NCBI RefSeq assembly: GCF_000331285.1
Contig: NZ_ANFX01000005.1
Location: forward strand, 1-64,000
DNA length: 64,000 nucleotides
Origin: Porphyrobacter sp. AAP82
GTDB lineage: Bacteria; Pseudomonadota; Alphaproteobacteria; Sphingomonadales; Sphingomonadaceae
Direction: 5' to 3'
The notes beneath the pieces were generated by a model that saw only the letters and a program-made list of their open reading frames with translations, had not been told where the DNA came from and made no database searches. This document shows, piece after piece, positions 41,481-49,971 of the stretch. The position numbers and the translations under genes are program-made. The stretch's first letter is position 1, and every line of letters starts with the position of its first letter.

Positions 41481-42764
41481 TCACTTCCCGACGCAGAAGC
41501 GTCCGAACAGGGTGTCGAGCATGTCTTCGGTGGTCGCGCGGCCGATCAGGCGGTCGAAGGCGAGGCGCGCGCGGCGCAGTTCCTCGGCGACCAGCAGGGG
41601 GTCGGGCAGGACCGTCGCGGCACGCAGCGCCTCCTCGGCTTCGGCAAGCCGCGCATGCTGGCGCGCGTTGAGAGTCGCCTCGCCCGGCTTGGGCAAAGCC
41701 CCGCGCGCAGCCTCGACCAGCGCCTGCTTCAAGGCCCCTACCCCCGCGCCCGTCACCGCCGAAAGCGTGAAGCGCGCACCCGGCTTCGCGGGGAGGCCTT
41801 CGCGGTCGGCCTGGGCGGCGGTCTCCCACGCGCCCGCTGGCCCTTCGCCCTCCGGCCCCAGCCACAGCACCGCGTCGGCGCGCGCCAGCGCATCCAGCGC
41901 CCGCTCGATTCCGATCGCTTCGATCGCGTCCGGAGAGCCCTCCCGCAGCCCCGCCGTGTCGACGAAGGTGAAGGGCACGCCGCCGATCGCGACCGAGCGC
42001 TCGATCACATCGCGCGTCGTCCCCGCGATGGGCGAGGTGATGGCCGCCTCGCTTTCCACCAGCGCGTTGAACAAGGTCGATTTGCCCGCATTGGGCGGTC
42101 CGGCGAGCACCACGCGGAAACCCTCCCCCAGCCTCTCGGAACGCGGGCGGGCAAGCCAATCGGCGAGTTCATCGGCCAGCGCGGCAATGTTCCACGTGAA
42201 ACATTCGGGCAGATCGGCGCTGTCCTCCTCGTCCGAGAAGTCGAGCACACCTTCGACTTCGGCCGATAGCCCGAGCAGCCGGTCGCGCCAGCCCTCGACC
42301 TGCCGCGACAACGCCCCGCCCGCATTGGCGAGGGCAGCGGCGCGCTGCAATTCGGTCTCGGCGGAAAGGAGGTCGGCAAGGCCCTCCGCCTCGGCGAGAT
42401 CGATCCGGCCATTGGCAAAGGCGCGGCGGGTGAACTCACCCGGCTCGGCGCGCCGGGTCCCGCGAAGCGCAGCGAGCGCCCCCTCCACCGCCGCCACCAC
42501 CGCGCGGCCGCCGTGACAGTGAAATTCGGCAAGGTCCTCGCCGGTCGCCGTGTTCGGCCCGGGGAACCACAGCACCAGCGCCTCGTCGAGCAGTGCGCCG
42601 TCGCCAGCGCGCAGCCGTGCCAGCGAGGCACGGCGGGGCTCGGGCGCCCTGCCCGCCAGCGCCAGCAAGGCCCCCCGCGCCGCCGGGCCCGAGACGCGGA
42701 TCACCCCCACGCCCGCCGGCGGCGCGCCGCTCGACAGCGCAAAGATCGTATCCGCAGCGCTCAC
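41481..42764 (-). CDS. mnmE: tRNA uridine modification GTPase MnmE (TrmE)
   Basis: A 427-residue MnmE. The N-terminal formyl-THF-binding domain opens with DTIFALSSGAPPAGVGVIRVSG. The G domain has GPPNAGKST and DTAGLRE, and the protein ends with FCVGK, the conserved C-terminal cysteine motif. It forms the MnmEG complex. The start is probably the GTG at 42764, because family members begin at about that place; an upstream GTG at 42800 would overlap the DUF6489 gene. A one-mismatch parS lies inside the gene at 42188. Confidence 0.93.
   Translation of the reverse strand: MSAADTIFALSSGAPPAGVGVIRVSGPAARGALLALAGRAPEPRRASLARLRAGDGALLDEALVLWFPGPNTATGEDLAEFHCHGGRAVVAAVEGALAALRGTRRAEPGEFTRRAFANGRIDLAEAEGLADLLSAETELQRAAALANAGGALSRQVEGWRDRLLGLSAEVEGVLDFSDEEDSADLPECFTWNIAALADELADWLARPRSERLGEGFRVVLAGPPNAGKSTLFNALVESEAAITSPIAGTTRDVIERSVAIGGVPFTFVDTAGLREGSPDAIEAIGIERALDALARADAVLWLGPEGEGPAGAWETAAQADREGLPAKPGARFTLSAVTGAGVGALKQALVEAARGALPKPGEATLNARQHARLAEAEEALRAATVLPDPLLVAEELRRARLAFDRLIGRATTEDMLDTLFGRFCVGK
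42188..42203. other. parS site 6 (one mismatch), inside mnmE
   Basis: TGTTCCACGTGAAACA, the reverse complement of the variant at 41298. It is read in a different frame, as CFTWNI, in MnmE. Confidence 0.88.
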
Positions 42765-42768
42765 AGCG

Positions 42769-43032
42769 TCAGTCGGAGGACTTTTTCGATCCCGCAGCAC
42801 CCGCCGCCGCCTTCATCGAGCCTTCGACAAAATTCTGGAAGAGCTTCATCCCCATCTGCCCCATCGGCGCCAGCGCACTGGCATATTGCTGGAGCTGGTC
42901 CGGGCTCGAGACACCCTGCATCGCCTTGGTGAGGTTCTCGACATAGACGTTGTTGGCCGCGCTCACATCGGGCAGGCCCATGAAGCTGCGCGCCTCTTCC
43001 GGGGTGCAGTCGATTTCGATGGTGATCTTCAC
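42769..43032 (-). CDS. DUF6489 family small protein
   Basis: An 87-residue protein beginning MKITIEIDCTPEEARSFMGLPDV, the DUF6489 signature, then a helical run with a Met/Gly-rich stretch and a Lys/Ser end. Function unknown. It lies four bases before the mnmE GTG start, so the two are probably cotranscribed. Confidence 0.85.
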   Translation of the reverse strand: MKITIEIDCTPEEARSFMGLPDVSAANNVYVENLTKAMQGVSSPDQLQQYASALAPMGQMGMKLFQNFVEGSMKAAAGAAGSKKSSD

Positions 43033-43125
43033 AGGCGCTGTCTTCCCCTCGTCATCCCTGCTTCATTTGCGCTTGGCAGGGCTGCAAGGCAAGAGATAGA
43101 CCGGCGCTGCGAAGGAGAGACCCCG

Positions 43126-43824
43126 ATGAGCCTCAATGCCACCATCCCCACGCTTGAAGGTGACGCAAGCTTCGGCGCCTATGTCGCGCAGCCCCAGGGC
43201 ATCGCGCGGGCGGCGATCATCGTCATCCAGGAAATCTTCGGGGTGAACCCCGGCATCCGCCAGAAGTGCGACAAGCTGGCGGCCGAGGGCTATCTTGCGG
43301 TCGCGCCCGATCTGTTCTGGCGGATCGAACCGGGCATCACGCTCGATCCCGATGTCGAGCCGGAATTTGGCCGAGCCCTCGGCCTGTTCGGCGAGTTCGA
43401 CCAGGACGCCGGGATCCGCGATATCGAGGCGACCATCCACCACATCCGCCGCACCCTCGGCGTCGCCAAGGTCGGCTGCGTCGGCTACTGCCTCGGCGGG
43501 CGGCTCGCGTTCATGACCGCGGCGCGCACCGATATCGACGCGAGCGTCGGCTATTACGGCGTCGGCATCGACGCGCTGCTCGGCGAGAAGCACGCGATCG
43601 CCCACCCGCTGATGCTCCATATCCCCACCAATGACGGCTTTGTTCCACGTGAAACACAGGCGGCGATGCACGCGGGGCTTGGCGATCACCCCAGGGTCAG
43701 CTTGCACGATTACGAAGGCCTCGACCACGGTTTTGCCACCGAACACGGCAAGCGCCGCAACGAGGAAGCCGCGAACCTTGCCGATGGGCGGACGGCGGCG
43801 TTCTTTGCGGAACACCTCGGGTGA
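43126..43824 (+). CDS. Dienelactone hydrolase family protein
   Basis: A 232-residue alpha/beta hydrolase with the DLH triad Cys122 (GYCLGG), Asp170 (TNDGF) and His201 (LDHGF). It hydrolyses lactones in aromatic degradation or serves as a generic carboxymethylenebutenolidase-like esterase. The ATG at 43126 has AGGAGA upstream. A one-mismatch parS at 43641 is read as VPRETQ just after the catalytic Asp. No aromatic-degradation genes are nearby. Confidence 0.9.
   Translation: MSLNATIPTLEGDASFGAYVAQPQGIARAAIIVIQEIFGVNPGIRQKCDKLAAEGYLAVAPDLFWRIEPGITLDPDVEPEFGRALGLFGEFDQDAGIRDIEATIHHIRRTLGVAKVGCVGYCLGGRLAFMTAARTDIDASVGYYGVGIDALLGEKHAIAHPLMLHIPTNDGFVPRETQAAMHAGLGDHPRVSLHDYEGLDHGFATEHGKRRNEEAANLADGRTAAFFAEHLG
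43641..43656. other. parS site 7 (one mismatch), inside the dienelactone hydrolase gene
   Basis: TGTTCCACGTGAAACA. It is the most distal good copy from parAB and the closest to the probable origin, about 4.6 kb from it. Confidence 0.85.
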
Positions 43825-43951
43825 AGACTTTCGCGCCGGCCTTCACGGCGGCGGTTCACGCGGTACACAATGAATACCCGCAAGCCCTCGCCAGCGCCGG
43901 TTTCAACGGGGACGGGCCAGGGTATCCGGACGCAATGTGAGGGAGGGAATG

Positions 43952-44353
43952 ATGGGGAACGCACAGGCAGGCCTCGCCAAATGGCACGCCTATATGGAGC
44001 ACGGCGGCGATCCCGCGCTGCTTTCCGAGCTGCTGGCTGATGACGCGGTGTTCCACTCGCCCGTGGTGCACACGCCGCAGGTCGGCAAGCCCATCGTCAT
44101 GGCCTATCTGGTCGCCGCCAGCCACACGCTGGGGAACGACAGCTTCCACTATGTCCGCGAGCTGGTGGATGGGGACGAAATGATGCTCGAATTCGTCACC
44201 GAGATGGAGGGCATCACCGTCAACGGGGTCGACATCATCCGCTTCAATGCGGAGGGAAAGATCAGTGATTTCAAAGTTATGGTCCGCCCCTTGAAAGCGA
44301 TCAACAAGGTTTGGGAAATGATGGGCGCGCAGCTTCAGGCGGCGAAGGCTTGA
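43952..44353 (+). CDS. NTF2-like (SnoaL-type) protein
   Basis: A 133-residue cone-shaped NTF2-like fold: LSELLADDAVFHSPVVHTPQVGK near the N-terminus, then MMLEFVTEMEGITVNGVDIIRFNAEGKI split around about 85-115. No catalytic set is clear, so it could be an isomerase, hydrolase or binding protein. GGGAGG upstream fits the ATG at 43952 better than those at 43949 or GTG 43937. Its last 53 bases overlap the convergent BLUF gene. Confidence 0.8.
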   Translation: MGNAQAGLAKWHAYMEHGGDPALLSELLADDAVFHSPVVHTPQVGKPIVMAYLVAASHTLGNDSFHYVRELVDGDEMMLEFVTEMEGITVNGVDIIRFNAEGKISDFKVMVRPLKAINKVWEMMGAQLQAAKA

Positions 44354-44759
44354 GCGTTTGGTGGGCGGCGAACCCGTGCACGAAGAAATCGCGCACCGCC
44401 TCCGCGATTGCCGGGCACATCCGCTCGCCCGCCTCCTCGTGCATCAGCGTCAGCGCCTTGCCGATGTGGTGGTCGTCGAAATAGCGCATCGGCCAGTGGG
44501 GGAAAGTGGCCTCGGGAATCGAGCGCTCGAACAGCACCTCGACCCCGCTGTGACGCATATCGCGGCGGATCGTCTCGAAGGTGGCAAACAGCTTCCAGGT
44601 CGGCCCTTCGAGGATCTGGAGCAGATGCTGCCCGGCCTGGAGCAACACCCCCGTCAGCCCCTTCGCCTCGTTGGCGACCCGCGCGTGATAGACCAGCCGG
44701 AACATCTCGGCCTTGTCGAGCCCGGGTGTGGCGATGCTGCGATAGATGATGCGGCGCAT
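44301..44759 (-). CDS. BLUF-domain blue-light receptor 1
   Basis: A 152-residue protein that is essentially one BLUF domain (about 2-95) plus a helical, proline-containing tail. The flavin-sensing residues are present at family spacing: Tyr6 (IIYRS), Asn30 (RVANEA) and Gln48 (LLQILEG), and a late Trp-x-Met (HWPMRYFD). BLUF proteins bind FAD and switch on blue light; short forms act through partners. ATG at 44759 with a GGGGGAG site. The tail extends over the end of the NTF2-like gene on the other strand. Confidence 0.88.
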   Translation of the reverse strand: MRRIIYRSIATPGLDKAEMFRLVYHARVANEAKGLTGVLLQAGQHLLQILEGPTWKLFATFETIRRDMRHSGVEVLFERSIPEATFPHWPMRYFDDHHIGKALTLMHEEAGERMCPAIAEAVRDFFVHGFAAHQTLKPSPPEAARPSFPKPC

Positions 44760-44839
44760 CACGCTCCCCCTGTTGGTCCGGGGGAGAGAATACCGCATGC
44801 AGCTCTGCCAGCCGCTTGCCCGCGATTAGGGGTTTTACA

Positions 44840-45232
44840 CTAGTTCAGGACCGCGAAGTTGACGATCATCTTGCGCACTTCGGGGTCGAGCGCCCGGGGC
44901 AGATCGCGCTCGAGCATCTCGCGGCGGGCTTCGATGCTTTCGGCGATCAGCACGCGTTTCATCGCCCAGTCGGGGCAGGCGCGCGCAGGGATGGTGCGGC
45001 GGTCGATCACCGAGACCCCGGCGTGGCGCGGGTCGGCGGTGATCGTGTCCATCAGCGCGGCAACCTCGGCCTCCTCGCCTTCGAGCAGTTGCAGGAAGTT
45101 GCGGCCGTTGAACAGGAGCAGCCCGGTGATGCCGCGCGCAGGGTTGTTGCGCGCGCTCGCGGCGAGGATGGCGTCCACCTCCTCGCGCGGCAGGGTCGGC
45201 GCGGTGCTGATGTAGAGATACTGGCTAAGCAC
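44840..45232 (-). CDS. BLUF-domain blue-light receptor 2
   Basis: A 130-residue single BLUF domain with Tyr7 (YLYIS), Asn30 (RNNPARG), Gln48 (FLQLLEG) and the Trp-x-Met (PDWAMK). The C-terminal 35 residues form a short helical cap. The start is a GTG at 45232. It lies upstream of the first BLUF gene on the same strand, 80 bases away, so the two may be cotranscribed. The two differ at most surface positions, pointing to old duplication or separate origins. Confidence 0.88.
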   Translation of the reverse strand: MLSQYLYISTAPTLPREEVDAILAASARNNPARGITGLLLFNGRNFLQLLEGEEAEVAALMDTITADPRHAGVSVIDRRTIPARACPDWAMKRVLIAESIEARREMLERDLPRALDPEVRKMIVNFAVLN

Positions 45233-45277
45233 GTATTCCCGTCCGTCCGTTGGCGGCCCGACCCCTCGGCCCTTTGC

Positions 45278-46543
45278 TTACTGGTTCATCGTTGCGAAGA
45301 AATCTTCGTTGGTCTTGGAATCCTTCATCTTGTCGAGCAGGAATTCCATCGCGTCTACGGTGCCCATCTGCATCAGGATGCGGCGCAGCACCCACATCTT
45401 GGAGAGATTGTCCTTCTGGACCAGCAGCTCTTCCTTGCGCGTGCCGGACTTGCCGACATCCAATGCGGGGAAGATGCGCTTGTCCGAAACCTTGCGGTCG
45501 AGCACGATTTCGGAGTTGCCGGTGCCCTTGAACTCTTCGAAGATCACCTCGTCCATGCGGCTGCCGGTGTCGATCAGCGCGGTGGCGATGATCGACAGCG
45601 AGCCGCCTTCCTCGATATTGCGCGCGGCGCCGAAGAAGCGCTTGGGCCGCTGCAATGCATTGGCGTCGACACCGCCGGTCAGCACCTTGCCCGAAGAGGG
45701 CACCACGGTGTTGTAGGCACGGCCCAGGCGCGTGATCGAATCGAGCAGGATCACCACGTCATGCTTGTGTTCGACAAGGCGCTTGGCCTTCTCGATCACC
45801 ATTTCGGCGACCTGCACGTGGCGGTTGGCGGGCTCGTCGAAGGTCGAGGAGATGACCTCGCCCTTCACGCTGCGCTGCATGTCGGTGACTTCCTCGGGGC
45901 GTTCGTCGACCAGGAGGACGATCAGGAACACCTCGGGGTGGTTGTCGGTGATCGCCTTGGCGATGTTCTGGAGCAGCACGGTCTTGCCGGTGCGCGGCGG
46001 GGCGACGATCAGCGCGCGCTGACCCTTGCCCTGCGGCGCGATGATGTCGATCACCCGTGCGCTCTTGTCCTTCACCGTCGGATCGAGCGTGTCGAGCGTC
46101 AGCTTCTGGTCGGGGTAGAGCGGGGTGAGGTTGTCGAAATTGGTGCGCAGGCGGACCGCGTCGGGATCGTCGAAATTGACCTTGGCAAGGCTGGTCAGCG
46201 CGAAATAGCGCTCGCCATCACGCGGCGCGCGGATCTCGCCTTCGACCGTGTCGCCGGTGCGCAGGCCCCAGCGGCGGACCTGGTTGGGCGAGACATAGAT
46301 GTCGTCCGGCCCGGCGAGGTAGTTGGCTTCGGGCGAGCGAAGGAAGCCGAAGCCGTCCTGCAACACCTCGATGGTGCCGATCCCCATGATCTTCTCTTCA
46401 TATTCCTCGTCCTCGGCAAGCTCGCGCAGGATCGAGAAGAGCAGATCCTGCCGGCGCATGGTCGAGGCGCCCTCGACGCCCAATTCCTCCGCCATCGCGA
46501 CCAGTTCGGCCGGGGTCTTTCGCTTGAGGTCTTTCAAATGCAT
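45278..46543 (-). CDS. rho: Transcription termination factor Rho
   Basis: A 421-residue Rho. N-terminal helical and OB-fold RNA-binding domains (about 1-125: [22 protein letters not shown] split, [13 protein letters not shown]), then the ATPase domain with [11 protein letters not shown] (about 175-185), [13 protein letters not shown] and the R-loop/Q-loop regions. Hexameric Rho terminates untranslated transcripts. In alphaproteobacteria rho commonly lies between mnmE and hemE near the origin, as here. Confidence 0.97.
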   Translation of the reverse strand: MHLKDLKRKTPAELVAMAEELGVEGASTMRRQDLLFSILRELAEDEEYEEKIMGIGTIEVLQDGFGFLRSPEANYLAGPDDIYVSPNQVRRWGLRTGDTVEGEIRAPRDGERYFALTSLAKVNFDDPDAVRLRTNFDNLTPLYPDQKLTLDTLDPTVKDKSARVIDIIAPQGKGQRALIVAPPRTGKTVLLQNIAKAITDNHPEVFLIVLLVDERPEEVTDMQRSVKGEVISSTFDEPANRHVQVAEMVIEKAKRLVEHKHDVVILLDSITRLGRAYNTVVPSSGKVLTGGVDANALQRPKRFFGAARNIEEGGSLSIIATALIDTGSRMDEVIFEEFKGTGNSEIVLDRKVSDKRIFPALDVGKSGTRKEELLVQKDNLSKMWVLRRILMQMGTVDAMEFLLDKMKDSKTNEDFFATMNQ

Positions 46544-46748
46544 TTTTGTGGTGTTCCGAAAGTCTTGAAGTGGCCGGTGGGTCAGTACCGCCCCTGGCGA
46601 GCGGTGCCCCTTGATGGAGGGGGCTGGGCTTGGAGAAAGCAGACCATAAGGGAGCGCGGGTTGGCGCTCCGATACCGGATAGGTGATCGGGAAATAGAAG
46701 CGCGCGCCGCCGAGGTCAATCGGCGAATGCGCGCCCGCGATTCCCGGC

Positions 46749-47192
46749 TCAGAAGGGCTTGAGGTAGACCAGCAGCACGATCAGGATCAGCAGCACGCCC
46801 GGCACCTCGCCGATCATGCGCAGGGTCTTCTCCGAGAGCGGCCTCTGCCCACGCGCCATCTTCTTGGTCTGGCCGACCAGCCAGCCATGATAGCCGGTCA
46901 GCGCCACCACCAGCGTCAGCTTGGCGTGGAGCCAGCCCGAGGAAAGCCAGCCGCCGCCATAGGCCATCGAGAGCCCCAGCACCCAGACGATGACCAGCGA
47001 CGGGGTGAGGATGATTTTGCGCAGCTTCCCCATCCGCTCGGCCCACTTGGCTTCGCCTAGCGAACCGGGCGCATGGTCGAGCATGTAGATGCACTGGCGC
47101 GGCAGCATGAACAGCCCCGCCATCCAGAACACCATGAAGATCACGTGCCCCGACTTGAGGAACAGGTAGATCGACAAGATCAGTTCCTGCAT
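46749..47192 (-). CDS. hemJ: Protoporphyrinogen oxidase HemJ
   Basis: A 147-residue membrane protein with four hydrophobic helices and the HemJ/UPF0093 signature [18 protein letters not shown] (His16 near the heme site) plus [13 protein letters not shown] and WLHAKLTLV. It oxidises protoporphyrinogen IX in species lacking HemG or HemY. It is downstream of hemE with a four-base gap, which supports the heme role. The 205 bases from here to rho hold no gene I can see. Confidence 0.92.
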   Translation of the reverse strand: MQELILSIYLFLKSGHVIFMVFWMAGLFMLPRQCIYMLDHAPGSLGEAKWAERMGKLRKIILTPSLVIVWVLGLSMAYGGGWLSSGWLHAKLTLVVALTGYHGWLVGQTKKMARGQRPLSEKTLRMIGEVPGVLLILIVLLVYLKPF

Positions 47193-47196
47193 CGCG

Positions 47197-48213
47197 TCAG
47201 CCCCTTAGCGCTGCAAGCAATTCCTCGACATGCGAAATCGGGGTGAACTGCCCGATCCCGTGGCCGAGGTTGAAGACGTGCGGACGATCCTCGAAGGCGG
47301 CGATGATGGTTTTCACCCGCGCCGCCAAAGCCGGGCCTCCGGCCTCCAGCAGCAGCGGATCGAAATTGCCCTGCACCGGCATCCCCTCGGGCAGCGACTG
47401 GTGCGCCCAGACCGGATCGAGCGTCTCGTCGAGCCCGACCGCGTCCACCCCGGTCTCGCGGGCATAGGCGGGAAGCTTGGCACCCGCGCCCTTGGGAAAG
47501 CCGATCACCGGGGTATCGGGGTGCGATTGCTTGAGCTTGGCGGTGATTGCGGCATTGGGCGCAATCACCCACTTCTCGAACTGGTCCGGGGCAAGGCTGC
47601 CCGCCCACGAATCGAACAGCTGCACGGCTTCCGCCCCCGCATCGATCTGGCCGCGCAGATACGTGACCGAGACCTCGACGATCGCGTCGATGATCGCCTG
47701 CATCCGCGCAGGGTCGCGATAGGCGAGCAGGCGCGCCGGGCCGTGATCCTTGGAGCCCTCGCCCGCGATCATGTAGGTCGCCACCGTCCAGGGGCTCCCC
47801 GCAAAGCCGAGCATGGTCACTTCCCGCCCGATCATGCTGCGGGTCAGGCGCACGGTCTCGTAAACCGGCTCGAACCGCTCGAAGGCGGGGGTGAAGCTGT
47901 CCAGCTCCACCTCCAGCAGCGTCGGCGCAAGATGCGGACCCTCGCCTGCGGCAAAGGTCAGCCCCTGCCCCATCGCGTGCGGCACGATCAGGATGTCGGA
48001 GAACAGGATCGCCCCGTCGAATCCGAAGCGCCGGATCGGCTGGACGGTGATTTCCGCGGCGGCCGCACTGTCATATACGAGCTCGAGAAAGCCGCCCTTC
48101 TCTGCGCGCAACTCCCTGTATTCCGGCAGATAGCGCCCCGCCTGACGCATGAGCCACACGGGGGCGACATCCTGGCGGACACCTTTGAGCGTATCGAGAA
48201 GCGGACCTGGCAT
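47197..48213 (-). CDS. hemE: Uroporphyrinogen decarboxylase
   Basis: A 338-residue HemE. The substrate motif MRQAGRYLPEYR (about 23-34), then FSDILIVPHAMG, GFAGSPWTVATYM and the end GHGIGQFTPISHVEE. It converts uroporphyrinogen III to coproporphyrinogen III. hemE borders the origin in Caulobacter and Rickettsia, and its start faces the 328-base gap here. Confidence 0.96.
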   Translation of the reverse strand: MPGPLLDTLKGVRQDVAPVWLMRQAGRYLPEYRELRAEKGGFLELVYDSAAAAEITVQPIRRFGFDGAILFSDILIVPHAMGQGLTFAAGEGPHLAPTLLEVELDSFTPAFERFEPVYETVRLTRSMIGREVTMLGFAGSPWTVATYMIAGEGSKDHGPARLLAYRDPARMQAIIDAIVEVSVTYLRGQIDAGAEAVQLFDSWAGSLAPDQFEKWVIAPNAAITAKLKQSHPDTPVIGFPKGAGAKLPAYARETGVDAVGLDETLDPVWAHQSLPEGMPVQGNFDPLLLEAGGPALAARVKTIIAAFEDRPHVFNLGHGIGQFTPISHVEELLAALRG

Positions 48214-48541
48214 AGGGTTCCTTAGAGCAAATCAATTCAATTTTAAAAAGGATGGATGGAGTCTGTTGGCCCTGTGGATAGCGGGAATTACCGGCCTCTG
48301 CCGCCTTGCCCCCACATGGCCCACCGGATTCATGCCCCCATCGAATCCGCACGGATTGGACGTCAAGCCAGCTTTATCCTCAGTCTTCACAGCCTGTCGA
48401 CAAAACTTGTCCCGTGTGCGCAAATCGCCAGAGGAAATGCCTGCGAGCGGGCATGAAAATCCCTCCCCTGCTTGTCCGCCAGTCCCTCCCGTGGTTTATG
48501 CGGCGATCTGTTCACAGGGCCAATGTCGAACCGGGGCGCGC
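48214..48541. other. oriC: Probable chromosomal replication origin (oriC) between hemE and ppsR
   Basis: This is the only gap above 300 bases and the location of the origin in Caulobacter. It has an AT-rich stretch (48229-48250, including TTTTAAAAAG), a near-perfect DnaA box TGTGGATAG (48273-48281), another TTATCCTCA (48374-48382), weaker boxes GTCTTCACA (48383-48391) and CTGTTCACA (48508-48516), and three GANTC methylation sites (48259, 48327, 48343). Each box has at least one mismatch. No CtrA box of the TTAA-N7-TTAA form was found. Confidence 0.7.
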
Positions 48542-49387
48542 ATGAACCGACTCAATCTCCACCTCGTATCGGATTCGACCGGCGAGACGCTGGAAATGAT
48601 CGCCAAGGCGGCGCTCGCGCAGTTCGACAACCCGAGCGTGAACCGCCATTTCTGGCCGATGGTCCGCTCGCTCCAGCATATGGACCGGATCGTCCCCGAT
48701 CTCGCCGCGCATCCCGGCCTGGTGCTCTACACGCTGGTCAACCCAGAGACCAGGAAGCGGCTCGAGGAGCATTGCCGCCACCTTGGCCTCCCCGCCGTGC
48801 CGGTGCTCGACCAGGTGACCGCAGCGCTGGAAAGCCAATTGGGCCAGGAAGCCCATGGCCGCCCGGGCCGCCAGCACATGATGGACGAGAACTACTTCCG
48901 CCGCGTCGAGGCGATCCAGTACACGATCGCCCACGATGACGGCCTCGCCCACGAGGAGTGGGAGCAGGCCGATATCGTGCTCGTCGGCGTGTCGCGTTCA
49001 TCCAAGACGCCGACCAGCATCTATCTCGCCAATCGCGGTTTCAAGGTCGCCAATATTCCGCTGGTGGTCGAAAGCCCCCCGCCCGCCACGCTCTACCGGC
49101 TGCGGCACCCGCTGGTGGTGGGGCTGACGACCAGCCCCGAACGGCTGATCCAGATCCGCCGCAACCGGCTCCTCTCCTTGAACGAGGCGACCGAGACGGC
49201 CTATGTCGACAATGACCGGGTCAAGGCCGAGCTGCAATTCGCCCGGCGCATGTTCGGCGACAATGGCTGGCCGGTGATCGACGTCACCCGCCGCTCGATC
49301 GAGGAGACCGCGGCGGCGATCATCCGGCTGGTGCAGGAACGTGACCGCAAGCCGGCGAGCGAGGGCGGGACGGGCAAGCCGATATGA
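48542..49387 (+). CDS. Pyruvate, phosphate dikinase / PEP synthase regulatory protein
   Basis: A 281-residue DUF299 kinase/pyrophosphorylase. It opens HLVSDSTGETLEMIAKA and has the P-loop GVSRSSKTPTSIYLA (about 151-165). It uses ADP to inactivate and Pi to reactivate PPDK or PEP synthase. The homologue starts the genome in Caulobacter, where it flanks the origin. It overlaps maf by four bases (ATGA). Confidence 0.93.
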   Translation: MNRLNLHLVSDSTGETLEMIAKAALAQFDNPSVNRHFWPMVRSLQHMDRIVPDLAAHPGLVLYTLVNPETRKRLEEHCRHLGLPAVPVLDQVTAALESQLGQEAHGRPGRQHMMDENYFRRVEAIQYTIAHDDGLAHEEWEQADIVLVGVSRSSKTPTSIYLANRGFKVANIPLVVESPPPATLYRLRHPLVVGLTTSPERLIQIRRNRLLSLNEATETAYVDNDRVKAELQFARRMFGDNGWPVIDVTRRSIEETAAAIIRLVQERDRKPASEGGTGKPI

Positions 49388-49971
49388 CTCTGATTCTCGC
49401 CAGCAAATCAGCCTCCCGCCGAGCGATGCTCGATGCCGCAGGCGTCGCCTATCACAGCATCCCCGCCGATATCGACGAGCGCGCGGTCGAGGCGGGCCTT
49501 GCGGGTGCGGCTCCCTCCGAGGTCGCCGAGGCTCTGGCGGTGGCCAAGGCGGCGGCGGTCGCCGCGCTTCATCCGGGCGCGCTGGTGCTGGGGAGCGATT
49601 CGCTGGTCGTCTGCAAGGGCCGCCGTTTCGACAAGCCGAAGAGCCGCGATGAGGCTGCCGAGCACCTGCGGTTCTTCTCCGGCGCGGTGATGGAGCTGCA
49701 CTCCGCCGCGGCGCTGGTCAAGGATGGCGGGTGCGAATGGAGCCACGCCGCCCTCGCCCGGCTGCATGTGCGCGAATTGTCGGCGGATTTCATCGAACAT
49801 TACCTCGACCTCGAATGGCCCGCAATCGGCCACACCGTCGGCGCGTTCCGCATCGAGGGGCCGGGGGTGCAGCTGTTCACCGAGATCGAGGGCGACCAGT
49901 TCACGGTGCTCGGGATGCCGCTGCTGCCGCTGCTCGGCGCGCTGCGCGAGGAAGGGGTGCTGCTGGCATGA
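49384..49971 (+). CDS. Maf family nucleotide pyrophosphatase
   Basis: A 195-residue Maf protein: LASKSASRRAMLDAAGV at the start, the SDSLVVCKG strand with the catalytic Asp, KPKSRDEAAEHLRFFSG, and the end with EGDQFTVLGMPLLPLL. Maf enzymes hydrolyse non-canonical or modified nucleoside triphosphates. It overlaps the genes on both sides by four bases (ATGA). Confidence 0.92.
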   Translation: MTLILASKSASRRAMLDAAGVAYHSIPADIDERAVEAGLAGAAPSEVAEALAVAKAAAVAALHPGALVLGSDSLVVCKGRRFDKPKSRDEAAEHLRFFSGAVMELHSAAALVKDGGCEWSHAALARLHVRELSADFIEHYLDLEWPAIGHTVGAFRIEGPGVQLFTEIEGDQFTVLGMPLLPLLGALREEGVLLA

